Part shown: positions 18,877-27,835 of the stretch, piece by piece | Layout: every line of letters begins with the position of its first letter | Numbering within the stretch: the first letter of the stretch is position 1 | Assembly (NCBI GenBank): GCA_021826695.1 | Contig: JAKAYS010000002.1 | Coordinates: forward strand, 1-58,337 | DNA length: 58,337 nt | Direction of reading: 5' to 3' | Source of the DNA: Acidobacteriota bacterium | GTDB lineage: Bacteria > Acidobacteriota > Terriglobia > Terriglobales > Acidobacteriaceae | Made by a program: the position numbers and the translations under genes | Notes under the pieces: model-generated | What the model was told of the DNA's origin: nothing | What the model saw: the letters and a program-made list of their open reading frames with translations, nothing else | Database searches by the model: none

Positions 18877-19785
18877 TTACCCGCTAAACGCTGGTGATGG
18901 CAAACCGCGCACGCCCGCATCAACCGCGAACAAGCTTCCAGAGAGAGGGGCTTTTTGCAGTTGCGCTGGTGTCATCGTTTCGCGGGCGCTGGTGATAAAA
19001 AGTGTGTCGAAATTTATCCCGCCGAAGGTGCAATCTGTGGCGCGCGGTACTGGCATCTGCACGATGCGTTCGATCTTTCCATTTGGATCGTAGCGTACGA
19101 TTTTTCCCACGCCCACTTGATTGCTCCATACAAAACCCTCTGCATCGACCGTCATCCCATCGGGGAAGCCGCCTGCTTTGCGGTCGTTTGTGTCAAATCC
19201 CGCAAATGTCCGGCGGTTGGAGATCGTGCCGCTTGAGGGGTCGAAGTCATACGCGAAGATCGCGTAACGAAAACTTTCTGTGTAGTACATGGTGCGACCA
19301 TCCGGGCTCCAGCCGCTGCCATTGGAGCAAATGACTTGTGACTGCATTTGGGTCACGGTCTGGTCCGCGTCCATACGGAAAAGATTGCCAGAAGGCTTCT
19401 TCCAATCCTTTGCATCCATGGTGCCAGCCCAGAAGCGTCCGTGCGGATCGCACTTTCCATCGTTGAAGCGGTTCTCTGGCAGGTCTTCTTCCACGCTCGC
19501 CAGCTTCTGCAAGTGGTTGTTGTCCGGATCGAAAAATGCAAAATGTTTCTTGAGTGTCAGGACCAGTCCGCCCTTTGCGCGTAGCTGAATGCAGGTCACA
19601 ATTCCAGGCAGCTCGAACGACTCATTCGTGTGCGTTGCGGGATCGAAGCGATGGATTTGTTTGCCCTGAATATCAATCCAATAGAGACGTTGCTCTCCGA
19701 CGTGCCACACCGGCGATTCTCCCACAGTCGCTTCCGTTTGCAAGACACATTCAATCGACGAACCGGAAATGATTCTCGAAGTCAT
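18877..19785 (-). CDS. SMP-30/gluconolactonase/regucalcin family lactonase
   Basis: 302 residues forming a six-bladed beta-propeller. Signature segments are ATVGESPVWH (metal-binding Glu), RFNDGKCDPHGRFWAGTMD (Asn and Asp ligands), NGSGWSPDGRTMYYTES and FPDGMTVDAEGFVWSNQ. Members hydrolyse sugar lactones such as gluconolactone using a divalent metal. Its ATG overlaps the stop of the EamA gene by four bases (ATGA). It is the last gene of an SDR-GMC-EamA-lactonase operon, so it would open the lactone formed by the upstream oxidoreductases. Confidence 0.9.
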   Translation of the reverse strand: MTSRIISGSSIECVLQTEATVGESPVWHVGEQRLYWIDIQGKQIHRFDPATHTNESFELPGIVTCIQLRAKGGLVLTLKKHFAFFDPDNNHLQKLASVEEDLPENRFNDGKCDPHGRFWAGTMDAKDWKKPSGNLFRMDADQTVTQMQSQVICSNGSGWSPDGRTMYYTESFRYAIFAYDFDPSSGTISNRRTFAGFDTNDRKAGGFPDGMTVDAEGFVWSNQVGVGKIVRYDPNGKIERIVQMPVPRATDCTFGGINFDTLFITSARETMTPAQLQKAPLSGSLFAVDAGVRGLPSPAFSG

Positions 19786-20753
19786 GCTGTTTCCTCACTT
19801 GAATGATGAAAGCGATGGTTCCAATGGCCAATCCAGCCGAGGTGGCCTCGCGAATTGGGGCCGCCAAACTTTGTGCTGAGGATGCCGCCCATCGTAACCA
19901 GGATGACTCCAAGGAGCGACAACATGTCCGGCGTGTTCTTCCATAGCCACCAGCCGATCAGACCGGAAAAAACTACGACGGAATAATTGAACGGAGCAAT
20001 TCGTCCGGCGGAAGCGTGTCGATACGCCAGAATAATCAGCAACTGGCTGGCCGCCATGAACACGCCAATGCCGAGCAGGTACATCCACTCTCTTTGTGTC
20101 GGAGCGTGCCAGCCCATGACAGCAAACGGAGCGGATGCGAGCGAGGAAATCAGAAAGTAATAAAAGAGAATGCGCTGCGTCGTTTCCGTACTGGAGAGTC
20201 GGTTGACAGTGACGAGGGCAAAGGCGGAAAAGACTGCTGCGCTGGTCGCAATGAGAGCTGCGGGGTTCGAGACCAACGCGGCACTTGGCTTCAAGATGAG
20301 AACTACGCCGACAAAGCCTACCAGAAGACTCGCCCATACAATGCCGCTGATTTTTTCCTTCAGCCATGCCCACGTGATGAGCGGAATGAATAATGGCGCC
20401 GAGTTTGTGAGTAGCACAGCATTCATTAGCGGCATTTTCTTGACGGCGGCGAACATCAACACCTGAGACAGCAGACCGGAGCCTGCGCGCAAAATATGTA
20501 GCCAGGTGCGGGTCGTCTTGACACTGGAAGTGCCATGTCGAAATATCCAAGGCAGAAATAGCAGCAGACTCACGAAGTTCTGAAAAAAGACGATGGTTCC
20601 CGTAGAAACATTTGCTGCCGCTTTCCCCAGCGCGCTCATAATCGCGACGCAGAGAAATGCAATCACGATTAAAATTCCGCCGAGCGTCGCGTTCTCCTTG
20701 TGCGTCGGAGTTGCGTGTGCGGGCTGTGCGATCGGAGAAGAAGTGTCGGCCAT
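19782..20753 (-). CDS. EamA/DMT-superfamily transporter
   Basis: 323 residues with about ten hydrophobic segments arranged as two EamA repeats, for example LGGILIVIAFLCVAIMSALG early and GLIGWWLWKNTPDMLSLLG late. The last ~30 residues are polar and His-rich. DMT permeases move small metabolites, often outward. The ATG overlaps the GMC gene stop by one base (TAATG) and its own stop overlaps the lactonase start. It therefore belongs to the sugar-oxidation operon and probably moves its substrate or product. Specificity cannot be predicted. Confidence 0.9.
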   Translation of the reverse strand: MADTSSPIAQPAHATPTHKENATLGGILIVIAFLCVAIMSALGKAAANVSTGTIVFFQNFVSLLLFLPWIFRHGTSSVKTTRTWLHILRAGSGLLSQVLMFAAVKKMPLMNAVLLTNSAPLFIPLITWAWLKEKISGIVWASLLVGFVGVVLILKPSAALVSNPAALIATSAAVFSAFALVTVNRLSSTETTQRILFYYFLISSLASAPFAVMGWHAPTQREWMYLLGIGVFMAASQLLIILAYRHASAGRIAPFNYSVVVFSGLIGWWLWKNTPDMLSLLGVILVTMGGILSTKFGGPNSRGHLGWIGHWNHRFHHSSEETA

Positions 20754-22303
20754 TATTTAAGCCGTTCCAGCAAATGGTCGCCTACGCGCAGGGCGTTGGC
20801 GATCACGGTCAGGGATGGATTGACTGCGCCGCAAGATGGAAAGAACGATGCGTCCACCACATAGAGATTGTCTACATCGTGCGCGCGACAGTTCACGTCC
20901 AGCACGGACTGCTTGGGGTCGGTGCCGAATCGGCATGTCCCGTTCTGATGGCCGACACCTTCCAGTGGAATTCGTTTTTTGAAGTACGCATGCATGTGGA
21001 CAGTCGATTCGGCGTGGCCCGCCTGCTTGAGCACATCGATCCATCGAGCCTTGAGCCGTTCAAACGACTCGACATTGTTGTTCGTGTAATCCAGCCGGAT
21101 TTGCCCGCCAATGACCTGCACGCGATTGTCTGGGTCTGGCAAGTCCTCCGTCGTCAGCCACCAGGGGACTGCATGGGACGACATTTTTTCCAGCACGAAG
21201 GCAGGCGTGAAGGCGGGCGCGTCCGCCTTCATCATCTCGTGGTGAAAGGAGCCGATGGGCTGGATGTTGCCCATCGGATAGGGATAGTCCTTTTCGCCAA
21301 AATAGAAGTCGTTGACGCCGAAGGTCTTCATGTATCGGCTTGGATTCGGCGTTAAGGACAGTGCAAGGATTGCGTCCGCCTGGTGGAACATAAAATGACG
21401 CCCCACCATGTCGGAGCTGTTCGCCAGGCCATTCGGATGCTGGTCATTTGCGCTTCGCAGCAGCAGCGCCGCGGAATTGATCGCGCCGCAGCATACGGCC
21501 ACGATCCCCGCGGAGAACGTTGCCGTGTTGTCGGAGCTCCCAAGGTCTACCTCCACCGCGTCAACCGCTGTGCCGGTGGGATTGGTCAGCAGTCTCGTGA
21601 CCTTCGCTTCCGTCATCAGCGTGACGTTGGGCAGATGCATGATGGCGCGGATACAGTTAATGTCTGAGTCTGACTTGGCGTGGACCATGCAGGGATAGCC
21701 GTCGCAGGTATCGCAGCGAATGCACTTGCTCTCCACGCGGTCCGACTCATTCAACTTGAGGCCCAACGGGATGGGAAAGGGATGATAGCCAAGCTTCGCC
21801 ACATCGTTCTGAATTTCTTCCAGGCGCGGTTCATTGGAGATTGCAGGGAAGGGATACTCCTCGCTGTGATATGGTTCTGTCGGGTCGAATCCCAGCTCGC
21901 CATGCACGCAGAACAGCTTCTCCGCCTTGGTGTAATACGGCTCGAACACATCGTATTTCACCGGCCACGCTGGCGAGATACCGCCCTTGTGGTGAAGGAC
22001 TTCAAAGTCTTCTTTGCGCAGACGAAATAACGCAGCGCCATAAACTTTCGTGTTGCCGCCCACCCAATATCCTGTGCCTGGATGTAGAGGGTTGCCGTCC
22101 TTGTCCGTCCATACCTCTGTGGTGTGATAGCGGTTTTTGAGGAAGACATCCGTGGTGTTCCAGTTGGGCTTTTCCTGCGGCAGAAACGGACCGCGCTCCA
22201 GGATCAGGATGCGCTTCCCTGCATTGGCGAGATGGAAGGCAAGCGTTCCACCACCGGCGCCAGTACCGATGATGATGGCGTCATAAGGTTGAGACTCAGA
22301 CAT
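20753..22303 (-). CDS. GMC-family FAD-dependent oxidoreductase
   Basis: 516 residues, glucose-methanol-choline oxidoreductase fold. The FAD-binding Rossmann motif is DAIIIGTGAGGGTLAFHLAN at the N-terminus. The C-terminal region has GHQNGTCRFG, an FAD-binding VVDASFFPSCGAVNPSLT, and the His/Asn pair expected for the active site. A cysteine cluster CIRCDTCDGYPC (~195-206) is present, as in the bacterial branch related to sugar dehydrogenase large subunits. No signal peptide is visible, and no cytochrome subunit lies nearby. Together with the upstream SDR and downstream lactonase it suggests oxidation of a sugar or polyol. It starts 44 bases after the SDR stop. Confidence 0.9.
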   Translation of the reverse strand: MSESQPYDAIIIGTGAGGGTLAFHLANAGKRILILERGPFLPQEKPNWNTTDVFLKNRYHTTEVWTDKDGNPLHPGTGYWVGGNTKVYGAALFRLRKEDFEVLHHKGGISPAWPVKYDVFEPYYTKAEKLFCVHGELGFDPTEPYHSEEYPFPAISNEPRLEEIQNDVAKLGYHPFPIPLGLKLNESDRVESKCIRCDTCDGYPCMVHAKSDSDINCIRAIMHLPNVTLMTEAKVTRLLTNPTGTAVDAVEVDLGSSDNTATFSAGIVAVCCGAINSAALLLRSANDQHPNGLANSSDMVGRHFMFHQADAILALSLTPNPSRYMKTFGVNDFYFGEKDYPYPMGNIQPIGSFHHEMMKADAPAFTPAFVLEKMSSHAVPWWLTTEDLPDPDNRVQVIGGQIRLDYTNNNVESFERLKARWIDVLKQAGHAESTVHMHAYFKKRIPLEGVGHQNGTCRFGTDPKQSVLDVNCRAHDVDNLYVVDASFFPSCGAVNPSLTVIANALRVGDHLLERLK

Positions 22304-22347
22304 GTAAAACCCTCGGGTGGAACGCTTGCGATGGGAACAAAAAAAAG

Positions 22348-23115
22348 CTACAAACTGCCGGCTTGTCGCAACATGCCGCCGTCGATGAAGAACGTGCTGC
22401 CCGTGCAGTAACCGGCAGCGTCGGATGCGAGGAAGATGGCGAGGTCGGCCACTTCTTCCGGTTTACCCCAGCGACCCAGCGGAATTTCTGCCATCAGGGC
22501 CTGCTCGAATTTCTGGTCGGCTTCGACATCGGCGTCGATCGGCGTGTAGATCGCGCCGGGGGCAATGTTGTTGACGGTGATCTTATGCGGCGCAAGTTCG
22601 ACGGCAATGGTGCGCATCAACATGCGAAGACCGCCTTTGGCCGTGCAATAGGGCGCATTGGTAGGCATCGGTAAATCTTCGTGGATGGAAGAGATATTGA
22701 TGATGCGGCCACCGCTGCCTTGTGCGATCATTGCTTTCGCTGCTGCCTGCGCGCACAGGAACGGTCCTGTGAGGTCCACCGCAATGACCTTTTGCCACAG
22801 CTCAAACGGATATTCCGTGAAGGGATGTTTGTATTCCAGACCTGCATTGTTCACGAAGATGTCCAGCCTTCCCAGCGCTTTTAAGGATTGCTGCACGAGG
22901 GTATTGACTTGCTCTGGATTCGATATGTCCGCTTCCATCGCGATTGCTTTGCCGCCAGCGTTCTGCATGCCTTGAGCAGCTTCATTGGCCAGCTTTGGAT
23001 CGCCCACGTAGTCGATCACCACCGATGCGCCTTCTTTTGCCATGCCCATCGCAATGGCTTTTCCTATCCCTGTGGCTGCGCCCGTGACGATGGCGACCTT
23101 GCCCTGCAATTTCAT
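22348..23115 (-). CDS. SDR-family oxidoreductase (glucose 1-dehydrogenase-like)
   Basis: 255 residues, classical short-chain dehydrogenase. The nucleotide-binding motif is TGAATGIGKAIAMGMAKEGA, the structural motif is NNAGLEYK, and the catalytic Ser-Tyr-Lys set is NISSIHED with YCTAKGG. The tail is the common YCTGSTFFIDGG. It resembles glucose 1-dehydrogenases, but the family is promiscuous and the substrate is not proven. GAGGAG lies just upstream of ATG 23115. As the first gene of the four-gene operon its promoter should lie in 23116-23385, a region in which I see no other clear feature. Confidence 0.92.
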   Translation of the reverse strand: MKLQGKVAIVTGAATGIGKAIAMGMAKEGASVVIDYVGDPKLANEAAQGMQNAGGKAIAMEADISNPEQVNTLVQQSLKALGRLDIFVNNAGLEYKHPFTEYPFELWQKVIAVDLTGPFLCAQAAAKAMIAQGSGGRIINISSIHEDLPMPTNAPYCTAKGGLRMLMRTIAVELAPHKITVNNIAPGAIYTPIDADVEADQKFEQALMAEIPLGRWGKPEEVADLAIFLASDAAGYCTGSTFFIDGGMLRQAGSL

Positions 23116-23385
23116 CGTGTTCTCCTCGACATAGTTGAATCTTAACTAGCGGATTTGATGCAAGCGTAAATCAGTGACGCGAACTCAATCTATGGGCCAG
23201 CCATCATTTAGATGCCAGGAGTTTGACACGCGTCCGCCGACAATCGTTATCAAGCCGCCCGGAGCCTGGAGATCTGGAACCATGCGTCGTTTATCGCTGA
23301 CGCCTGCATACATCTCGCTTGCGGAACTCTACCTCTCACTGTAAGTAGCCGTGTTTTTGTGCTGTTCGCCAAAGAAGGAGATTCT

Positions 23386-23877
23386 ATGTCGTTTGCGTTA
23401 GAAGTCGAAAAGAAAATAGGCAATGTCGTTCCCATCTCGGCGGGGTGCTCCACCCACAAGGGGATGGCGGTAGCGTGTTGCTGCGTCGCCATCACATCCC
23501 TGGTGCCTGTGGCTTTGTTGCAGCTTCGGGTGCTGAAGACTCTTCCCGACCCACCGGGACGCCTGTTCAACTCAAAGCGAATTGTGACATCGAAAAATGC
23601 TTACCCCTTGGGTATTCCAGACGGTCTGCTGGGGATTGGCAGTTACAGCGTTACGCTGGTGTTGCTTATCGCCGCCAGACCCTCTCGACCTTTTCTCCGC
23701 GCTGCGTTGCGTGGCAAGCTGCTGCTGGACGGAACCATGGCAGCTCGGAGCGCCCGTAGGCAGGTGACGCAATTTGGGCGCATATGCTCCTGGTGCATGG
23801 GAACGGCGATCGCTACGGCGGGCATTGTGTACTTCGCTCGCAAGGCGCGCGAGGCAGATCGGCTGCAACGCGCGTGA
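23386..23877 (+). CDS. VKOR-like membrane protein with a single CxxC
   Basis: 163 residues from ATG 23386, which has an excellent AAGGAG seven bases upstream. Three hydrophobic helices are evident: AVACCCVAITSLVPVALLQL, GIPDGLLGIGSYSVTLVLLI and CMGTAIATAGIVYF. ICSWCMGTA carries a CxxC at the mouth of the last helix, and YPLGIPDGLLGIGSYS resembles the small-residue helix of vitamin K epoxide reductase homologues. The paired loop cysteines of canonical VKOR are not present between the first two helices. If related, it may take part in disulfide formation with a quinone. It is divergent from the SDR operon and convergent with the GH28-like gene. Confidence 0.55.
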   Translation: MSFALEVEKKIGNVVPISAGCSTHKGMAVACCCVAITSLVPVALLQLRVLKTLPDPPGRLFNSKRIVTSKNAYPLGIPDGLLGIGSYSVTLVLLIAARPSRPFLRAALRGKLLLDGTMAARSARRQVTQFGRICSWCMGTAIATAGIVYFARKAREADRLQRA

Positions 23878-23886
23878 TGGCAAGTC

Positions 23887-25482
23887 CTAAAATTTTCGAC
23901 TCTCCACCTTGGCAAGTTTTGTGTCGGGCACTCCGCGACTGAGATCGACCCGAAAATCTTCGACGTCATACAAAGCAAACACAGGCACGACGGGGCTGCC
24001 TGGAGCTTGAATACGAAGGAAACCCGCGCCCTTTACATTTTGCAGAACAAATGTGGGGCGTGTGTCTGGGTGCAGGGAAGCGACTTCGATGTGGCTCATA
24101 TCCACGTTGCGCATATGGCGAAGAAAGAAGCCCTGAGACGGCATCGGTCCAAACATTGTGGCCTCCGGGTACGCATTTTCCAACTCAGGCGGCTGGATGG
24201 AAGCGTCGTGAATTCCTCCCTGATGCTGGATATATATATCGCTGATCTTCACGTCCTGAATGCAATGGCCGGGGATGCCACTGAGTACCGATCCTAAGGG
24301 CGCTGCATTGGAAGACACAACGTTGCCGATCAGAATCCGACGCAACTGACCGATGGCCGCGCCTTTGGGTCCGCGCATGCGACTGCCCAGACGCAAAAAT
24401 AAAGGAGCGCTGACAATGTCGCGCATCGTGATGTTGGTGATGCTGACGTCTTCCAGCAATGCTCCATCAGCCGTCTCAAGCGCAATGCCGTGGCAGCCTT
24501 CCAGCACGCAGTTGGCAATCCCAATGTTTCTGAAGCCGCCATTCGACTCCGTCCCAAATTTAATTCCGCCCGTTCTTGCAACCTTTGCGCCGGACGGAAA
24601 TTTCTTGAACGTGCCGTCCAACAATGTGCCAGGTTGATAGTTGCCCGTCACGTAGCAGTTGGAGATGGTCACGTTTTCCGTTGCGCGTGGATGTCCAAGG
24701 GCGAAAGAGCTTTTTGGGCAGATACCATCGTCCCACGGCGAATTTACGCTGCAATTCGATATGCGCACATTGCGGCAGCAATCGATGTCCATGCCATCTC
24801 GGTTGGTATCGATGATGAGGTTGTCGATGGTGAGATTGTCGACGCCGGTCGCCAGAATGCCGAAGTGTCCGCCCCTCAAAATGGAAAAGTCGCGGAGTTG
24901 AACGTTATGGCAGTTCTTCAGCGCGATGGCTTTGTTGCCTACGCCAGGAGATTCCGCACGTGGCTGCTCTTTTTCCCAACCGCGACTTAGCCCTTTACCC
25001 CAGATCAGCCCTGGCCCGGCGATGGAAAAATTCTGGATATTTTCTCCCCAGATCAGGCTGTTGTGCCAATGATTGTGCCCAAAGTCCTGATAGCTCTCCC
25101 ATGGCGCATTGGACTCTGCCGTATCGTAGCCGCCGCTCGTCGTGCCCTCCATTGGCGAGGGTGCGGCGAGGATGGTCGCGCCATGCTCCAGATATAAACA
25201 AACATTGCTTTTCAGATGAATGGAGTAACACGCATAAGTGCCGGCAGCAAACCGGACCGTGCCACCACCAGCGCTGCTGGCCGCCTCAATCGCCTTGTTG
25301 ACTGCCGGAGTGTCGATGGTTGTTCCATCGCCCGTGGCCCCGAAGGTCCGCACGTCGTAAATGCCGCGCATCGTCTGCGAAGGAGAAGCATCTGTCGCTG
25401 CATACAGATGCGGCGCGGTAAGTCCCGCTGTTGCCACTCCGCATCCGGCCAATCTTAAAAAGTTTCTGCGATGTTTGTCCAT
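23887..25482 (-). CDS. Tat-exported GH28-like pectin-degrading beta-helix enzyme
   Basis: 531 residues. A twin-arginine signal MDKHRRNFLRLAGCGVATAG precedes a right-handed parallel beta-helix. VRTFGATGDGTTIDTPAVNKA is the usual N-terminal pectate-lyase/GH28 cap. Active-site-like residues are DGMDIDCCRN (NTDGID equivalent), WDDGICPKSS (the DD motif) and TGGIKFGTES (the RIK/GIKxGTES region). The GHG motif is not obvious, so rhamnogalacturonase or exo-polygalacturonase activity is possible and substrate assignment is loose. AAGGGG precedes ATG 25482. Probable role: attack on plant cell-wall pectin in the periplasm or outside. Confidence 0.86.
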   Translation of the reverse strand: MDKHRRNFLRLAGCGVATAGLTAPHLYAATDASPSQTMRGIYDVRTFGATGDGTTIDTPAVNKAIEAASSAGGGTVRFAAGTYACYSIHLKSNVCLYLEHGATILAAPSPMEGTTSGGYDTAESNAPWESYQDFGHNHWHNSLIWGENIQNFSIAGPGLIWGKGLSRGWEKEQPRAESPGVGNKAIALKNCHNVQLRDFSILRGGHFGILATGVDNLTIDNLIIDTNRDGMDIDCCRNVRISNCSVNSPWDDGICPKSSFALGHPRATENVTISNCYVTGNYQPGTLLDGTFKKFPSGAKVARTGGIKFGTESNGGFRNIGIANCVLEGCHGIALETADGALLEDVSITNITMRDIVSAPLFLRLGSRMRGPKGAAIGQLRRILIGNVVSSNAAPLGSVLSGIPGHCIQDVKISDIYIQHQGGIHDASIQPPELENAYPEATMFGPMPSQGFFLRHMRNVDMSHIEVASLHPDTRPTFVLQNVKGAGFLRIQAPGSPVVPVFALYDVEDFRVDLSRGVPDTKLAKVESRKF

Positions 25483-25513
25483 GAATACCCCTTGGATTCA
25501 GTGCGTCGGATCT

Positions 25514-26026
25514 TTACTTTGATGGGTTTACAGGGCCGTTTCGATCCACGAGTTCTTCGACCGTCACAACGCCATCCGGCTGTCCCGCATAGAAGCGCGC
25601 GCTGCTCCACTCCCATTCCGTAGGAGTCTCCGCCAGGCCCGCTTTTACTGGCTCCCGATGCATAAAGGCAAGCCGCGCTGCGGTCCTCTCCGGCCCGTAC
25701 ACATGCGTGTCCGCGTAACGGGTCTCCCATACCTGCGCATCGCTGCGCGCGGAGTTGTTGTACCGTCGTCGATACCGCTGTTGCAGCGTCTCCACAGAGT
25801 TGGCCACCGTATCGATGGCAGGCTCCGTCATTAGCAGATGAAAGCTGCCTGGCATCACCACATAGCCCACTACAGAGAAACGAAACTTCACGCGGACTTC
25901 TTCCAGGAGGCGAACAAAAACATCGCGATGCTTTTCGATACCCAGCCGGGGTTGTTTCTGATAGCAGTTGCAGGTAATGAGGTGCAGATGTCCTTTTCCG
26001 TAAACATGGCTCTTGATCTTTGGCAT
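25514..26026 (-). CDS. IS200/RAYT-like Y1 transposase relative lacking catalytic residues
   Basis: 170 residues with the Y1_Tnp fold pattern: HLHLITCNCYQKQPRLG, the VVGYVVMPG strand, and FMHREPVKAGLAETPTEWEW ending with the typical WSSARFY. In active REP-associated transposases the HUH motif reads PNHVHLL; here it is PGSFHLL (S61-F62-H63), so the first His is lost. The Tyr of the Y-M/I-H-x-NPV helix is replaced by Phe (F121). Both changes predict loss of nicking activity. The frame is nevertheless intact, which suggests retention for binding or recent decay. There are no obvious terminal repeats around it. REP-like hairpins occur near metG. Confidence 0.8.
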   Translation of the reverse strand: MPKIKSHVYGKGHLHLITCNCYQKQPRLGIEKHRDVFVRLLEEVRVKFRFSVVGYVVMPGSFHLLMTEPAIDTVANSVETLQQRYRRRYNNSARSDAQVWETRYADTHVYGPERTAARLAFMHREPVKAGLAETPTEWEWSSARFYAGQPDGVVTVEELVDRNGPVNPSK

Positions 26027-26134
26027 GAACAGAAGTGTAAGCTACCGGCGAAGTTCGTTGCATTCGAGGTCAGGATTCGAGGCGGGATAAACTGCCGTTG
26101 AGAACATGGCATCTGCTTTCTTGCGTTCAACCGT

Positions 26135-26140
26135 TATAAT
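26135..26140 (+). promoter_or_regulatory. Consensus -10 box (TATAAT) directly upstream of the LMF-like gene
   Basis: A perfect TATAAT ends 11 bases before ATG 26152, with only a weak -35 (CTGCTT, 16-base spacer). No Shine-Dalgarno lies between box and ATG, so transcription would start within a few bases of the start codon and give a leaderless or nearly leaderless mRNA. Confidence 0.5.
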
Positions 26141-26151
26141 TTGCAACGTCG

Positions 26152-27777
26152 ATGAACTGGGCTCCCGCACGAACGATCCGTCGCTGGTTTGATCCCGAAC
26201 AGGGTGTGTCTGACCATCAAATATCGCGATGGATCTTTCTGCGCGCGCTCGGCCTCATCTATTTTTCCGCGTTCTATGCGTTGATCTTTCAGGTTCGCGG
26301 ACTGATCGGCCCAAGCGGAATTCTTCCAGCATCTGAATATCTAGCGGCTGTTGCGCGCGGGCTGGGGCCGCTTCGTTTCTGGTACGCTCCTACGCTGCTA
26401 TGGTATTCCGCCGACTCTCACATGCTGATGACGCTGTGCTGGGCAGGCATCGTGGCTTCTCTACTGGTCGTCGCGAATGTATGGCCGCGCCTCATGCTGT
26501 TCGTTTGCCTTGTCTGTTTTCTTTCTTTCGTCAGCGCGGCTGGAGATTTTTCCAGCTACCAGTCCGACGGCATGTTGCTGGAGGCAGGCTTCATCTCACT
26601 TTTCTTTGTGCCCGGCGGACTTTTCCCTGGATGGGGAAATGCAAAACTTCCGCCACGCGCCAGTCTGTTACTGTTGCTGTGGGAATGGTTTCGTATCTAC
26701 TTCGAGTCTGGCGTAGTGAAACTCGCCAGCGGAGACCAGCAATGGCGACACCTGACAGCCATGGACCAGTATTACCAGAATGGCCCGCTGCCTACCTGGA
26801 TCGGCTGGTACATCGAGCACCTGCCCCACTGGTTCCACGCGGCCACAGTCGTGGCCACACTTGGCATGGAGTTGGTATTGGTGTGGATGCTGTTCCTCCC
26901 GCGACGCTGGCGGGTTGTATGTTTCTTCTTCGTGACTGCGTGGCAGACGGTCGTCATTCTCACGGCGAATTACGCGTTTTTGAACTATATCGTTCTGGCG
27001 CTGGGCTTTTTGCTTTTGGATGACCGCTCTCTCGTGCGCTTCGTGCCGATGCGCTGGCGAGCAGGCCTTCCAGTGCTGAAGGAACCTGTCCCGGAAATGG
27101 AAAGCGATGCATCCAGCGAATTCTCCCCAGAGGTGCAACCTGCGCGGATCATGCAACACCTGCGCGCGTTGCGGCTGGGTGTGATTGCGGTGGTGCTTAC
27201 CTGGATTTTCTACGCCACAACACTGCCGATGCTGCAAATGTTCTGGCAAGGTATTCCCTTGCCGGAAGGCCCCGTGACGGCCCTCGAGCCGTTTCGTATT
27301 GCCAATCGATATGGTCTGTTCGCGGTGATGACGCCGCATCGCTATGAAATTGAATTTCAGGGATCGAACGATGGCCGCACCTGGGTCGCCTATCCCTTTC
27401 GCTACAAGCCGCAGGACGTTACGAAAGCGCCCGGTATCTATGCGCCGTACCAGCCTCGTTTCGACTGGAACCTGTGGTTTGCTTCCCTGGGCTCGTGGTC
27501 GCAGTACCCCATTGTGCCGCGAACGGAAGAACTGTTGTTGATCGATGATCGAGACGTGTTGGAGTTATTTGCGGGCAACCCATTTCCCGGAAAACCGCCG
27601 CGCGCGGTGCGCGCTGTCCTGTGGCAATACTGGTTTACTACCATGCGGGAGAAGCGGACACAGGGAATATGGTGGCGTCGTCAACTGTTGGGGACCTATG
27701 CGCCGACGCTGGTGATTGGCCCGGATGGTAGAGTCGGCATGGTGGCGGAGCCTTCCTTGTCTGAGCCGCTGGACTGA
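26152..27777 (+). CDS. Lipase maturation factor (LMF)-like multi-pass membrane protein
   Basis: 541 residues with eight or more membrane helices in the first ~400 and a soluble C-terminal part. Typical LMF family elements are FYALIFQVRGLIGPSGILPA, a SSYQSDGMLLEAGF segment, FRIYFESGVVKLASGD-QW and HRYEIEFQGSNDG, with a RFDWNLWFASLG stretch and FPGKPPRAVRA. In animals LMF1 matures lipases in the ER; the role of bacterial members is unknown. The gene stands alone, reads away from the RAYT-like gene, and ends about 60 bases before the FAD oxidoreductase. Confidence 0.85.
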   Translation: MNWAPARTIRRWFDPEQGVSDHQISRWIFLRALGLIYFSAFYALIFQVRGLIGPSGILPASEYLAAVARGLGPLRFWYAPTLLWYSADSHMLMTLCWAGIVASLLVVANVWPRLMLFVCLVCFLSFVSAAGDFSSYQSDGMLLEAGFISLFFVPGGLFPGWGNAKLPPRASLLLLLWEWFRIYFESGVVKLASGDQQWRHLTAMDQYYQNGPLPTWIGWYIEHLPHWFHAATVVATLGMELVLVWMLFLPRRWRVVCFFFVTAWQTVVILTANYAFLNYIVLALGFLLLDDRSLVRFVPMRWRAGLPVLKEPVPEMESDASSEFSPEVQPARIMQHLRALRLGVIAVVLTWIFYATTLPMLQMFWQGIPLPEGPVTALEPFRIANRYGLFAVMTPHRYEIEFQGSNDGRTWVAYPFRYKPQDVTKAPGIYAPYQPRFDWNLWFASLGSWSQYPIVPRTEELLLIDDRDVLELFAGNPFPGKPPRAVRAVLWQYWFTTMREKRTQGIWWRRQLLGTYAPTLVIGPDGRVGMVAEPSLSEPLD

Positions 27778-27835
27778 CGCGCTTTGCATTCCGTCAGATA
27801 ACGATGCAACCCAGCAACAGCCGGAAAATCTATAT

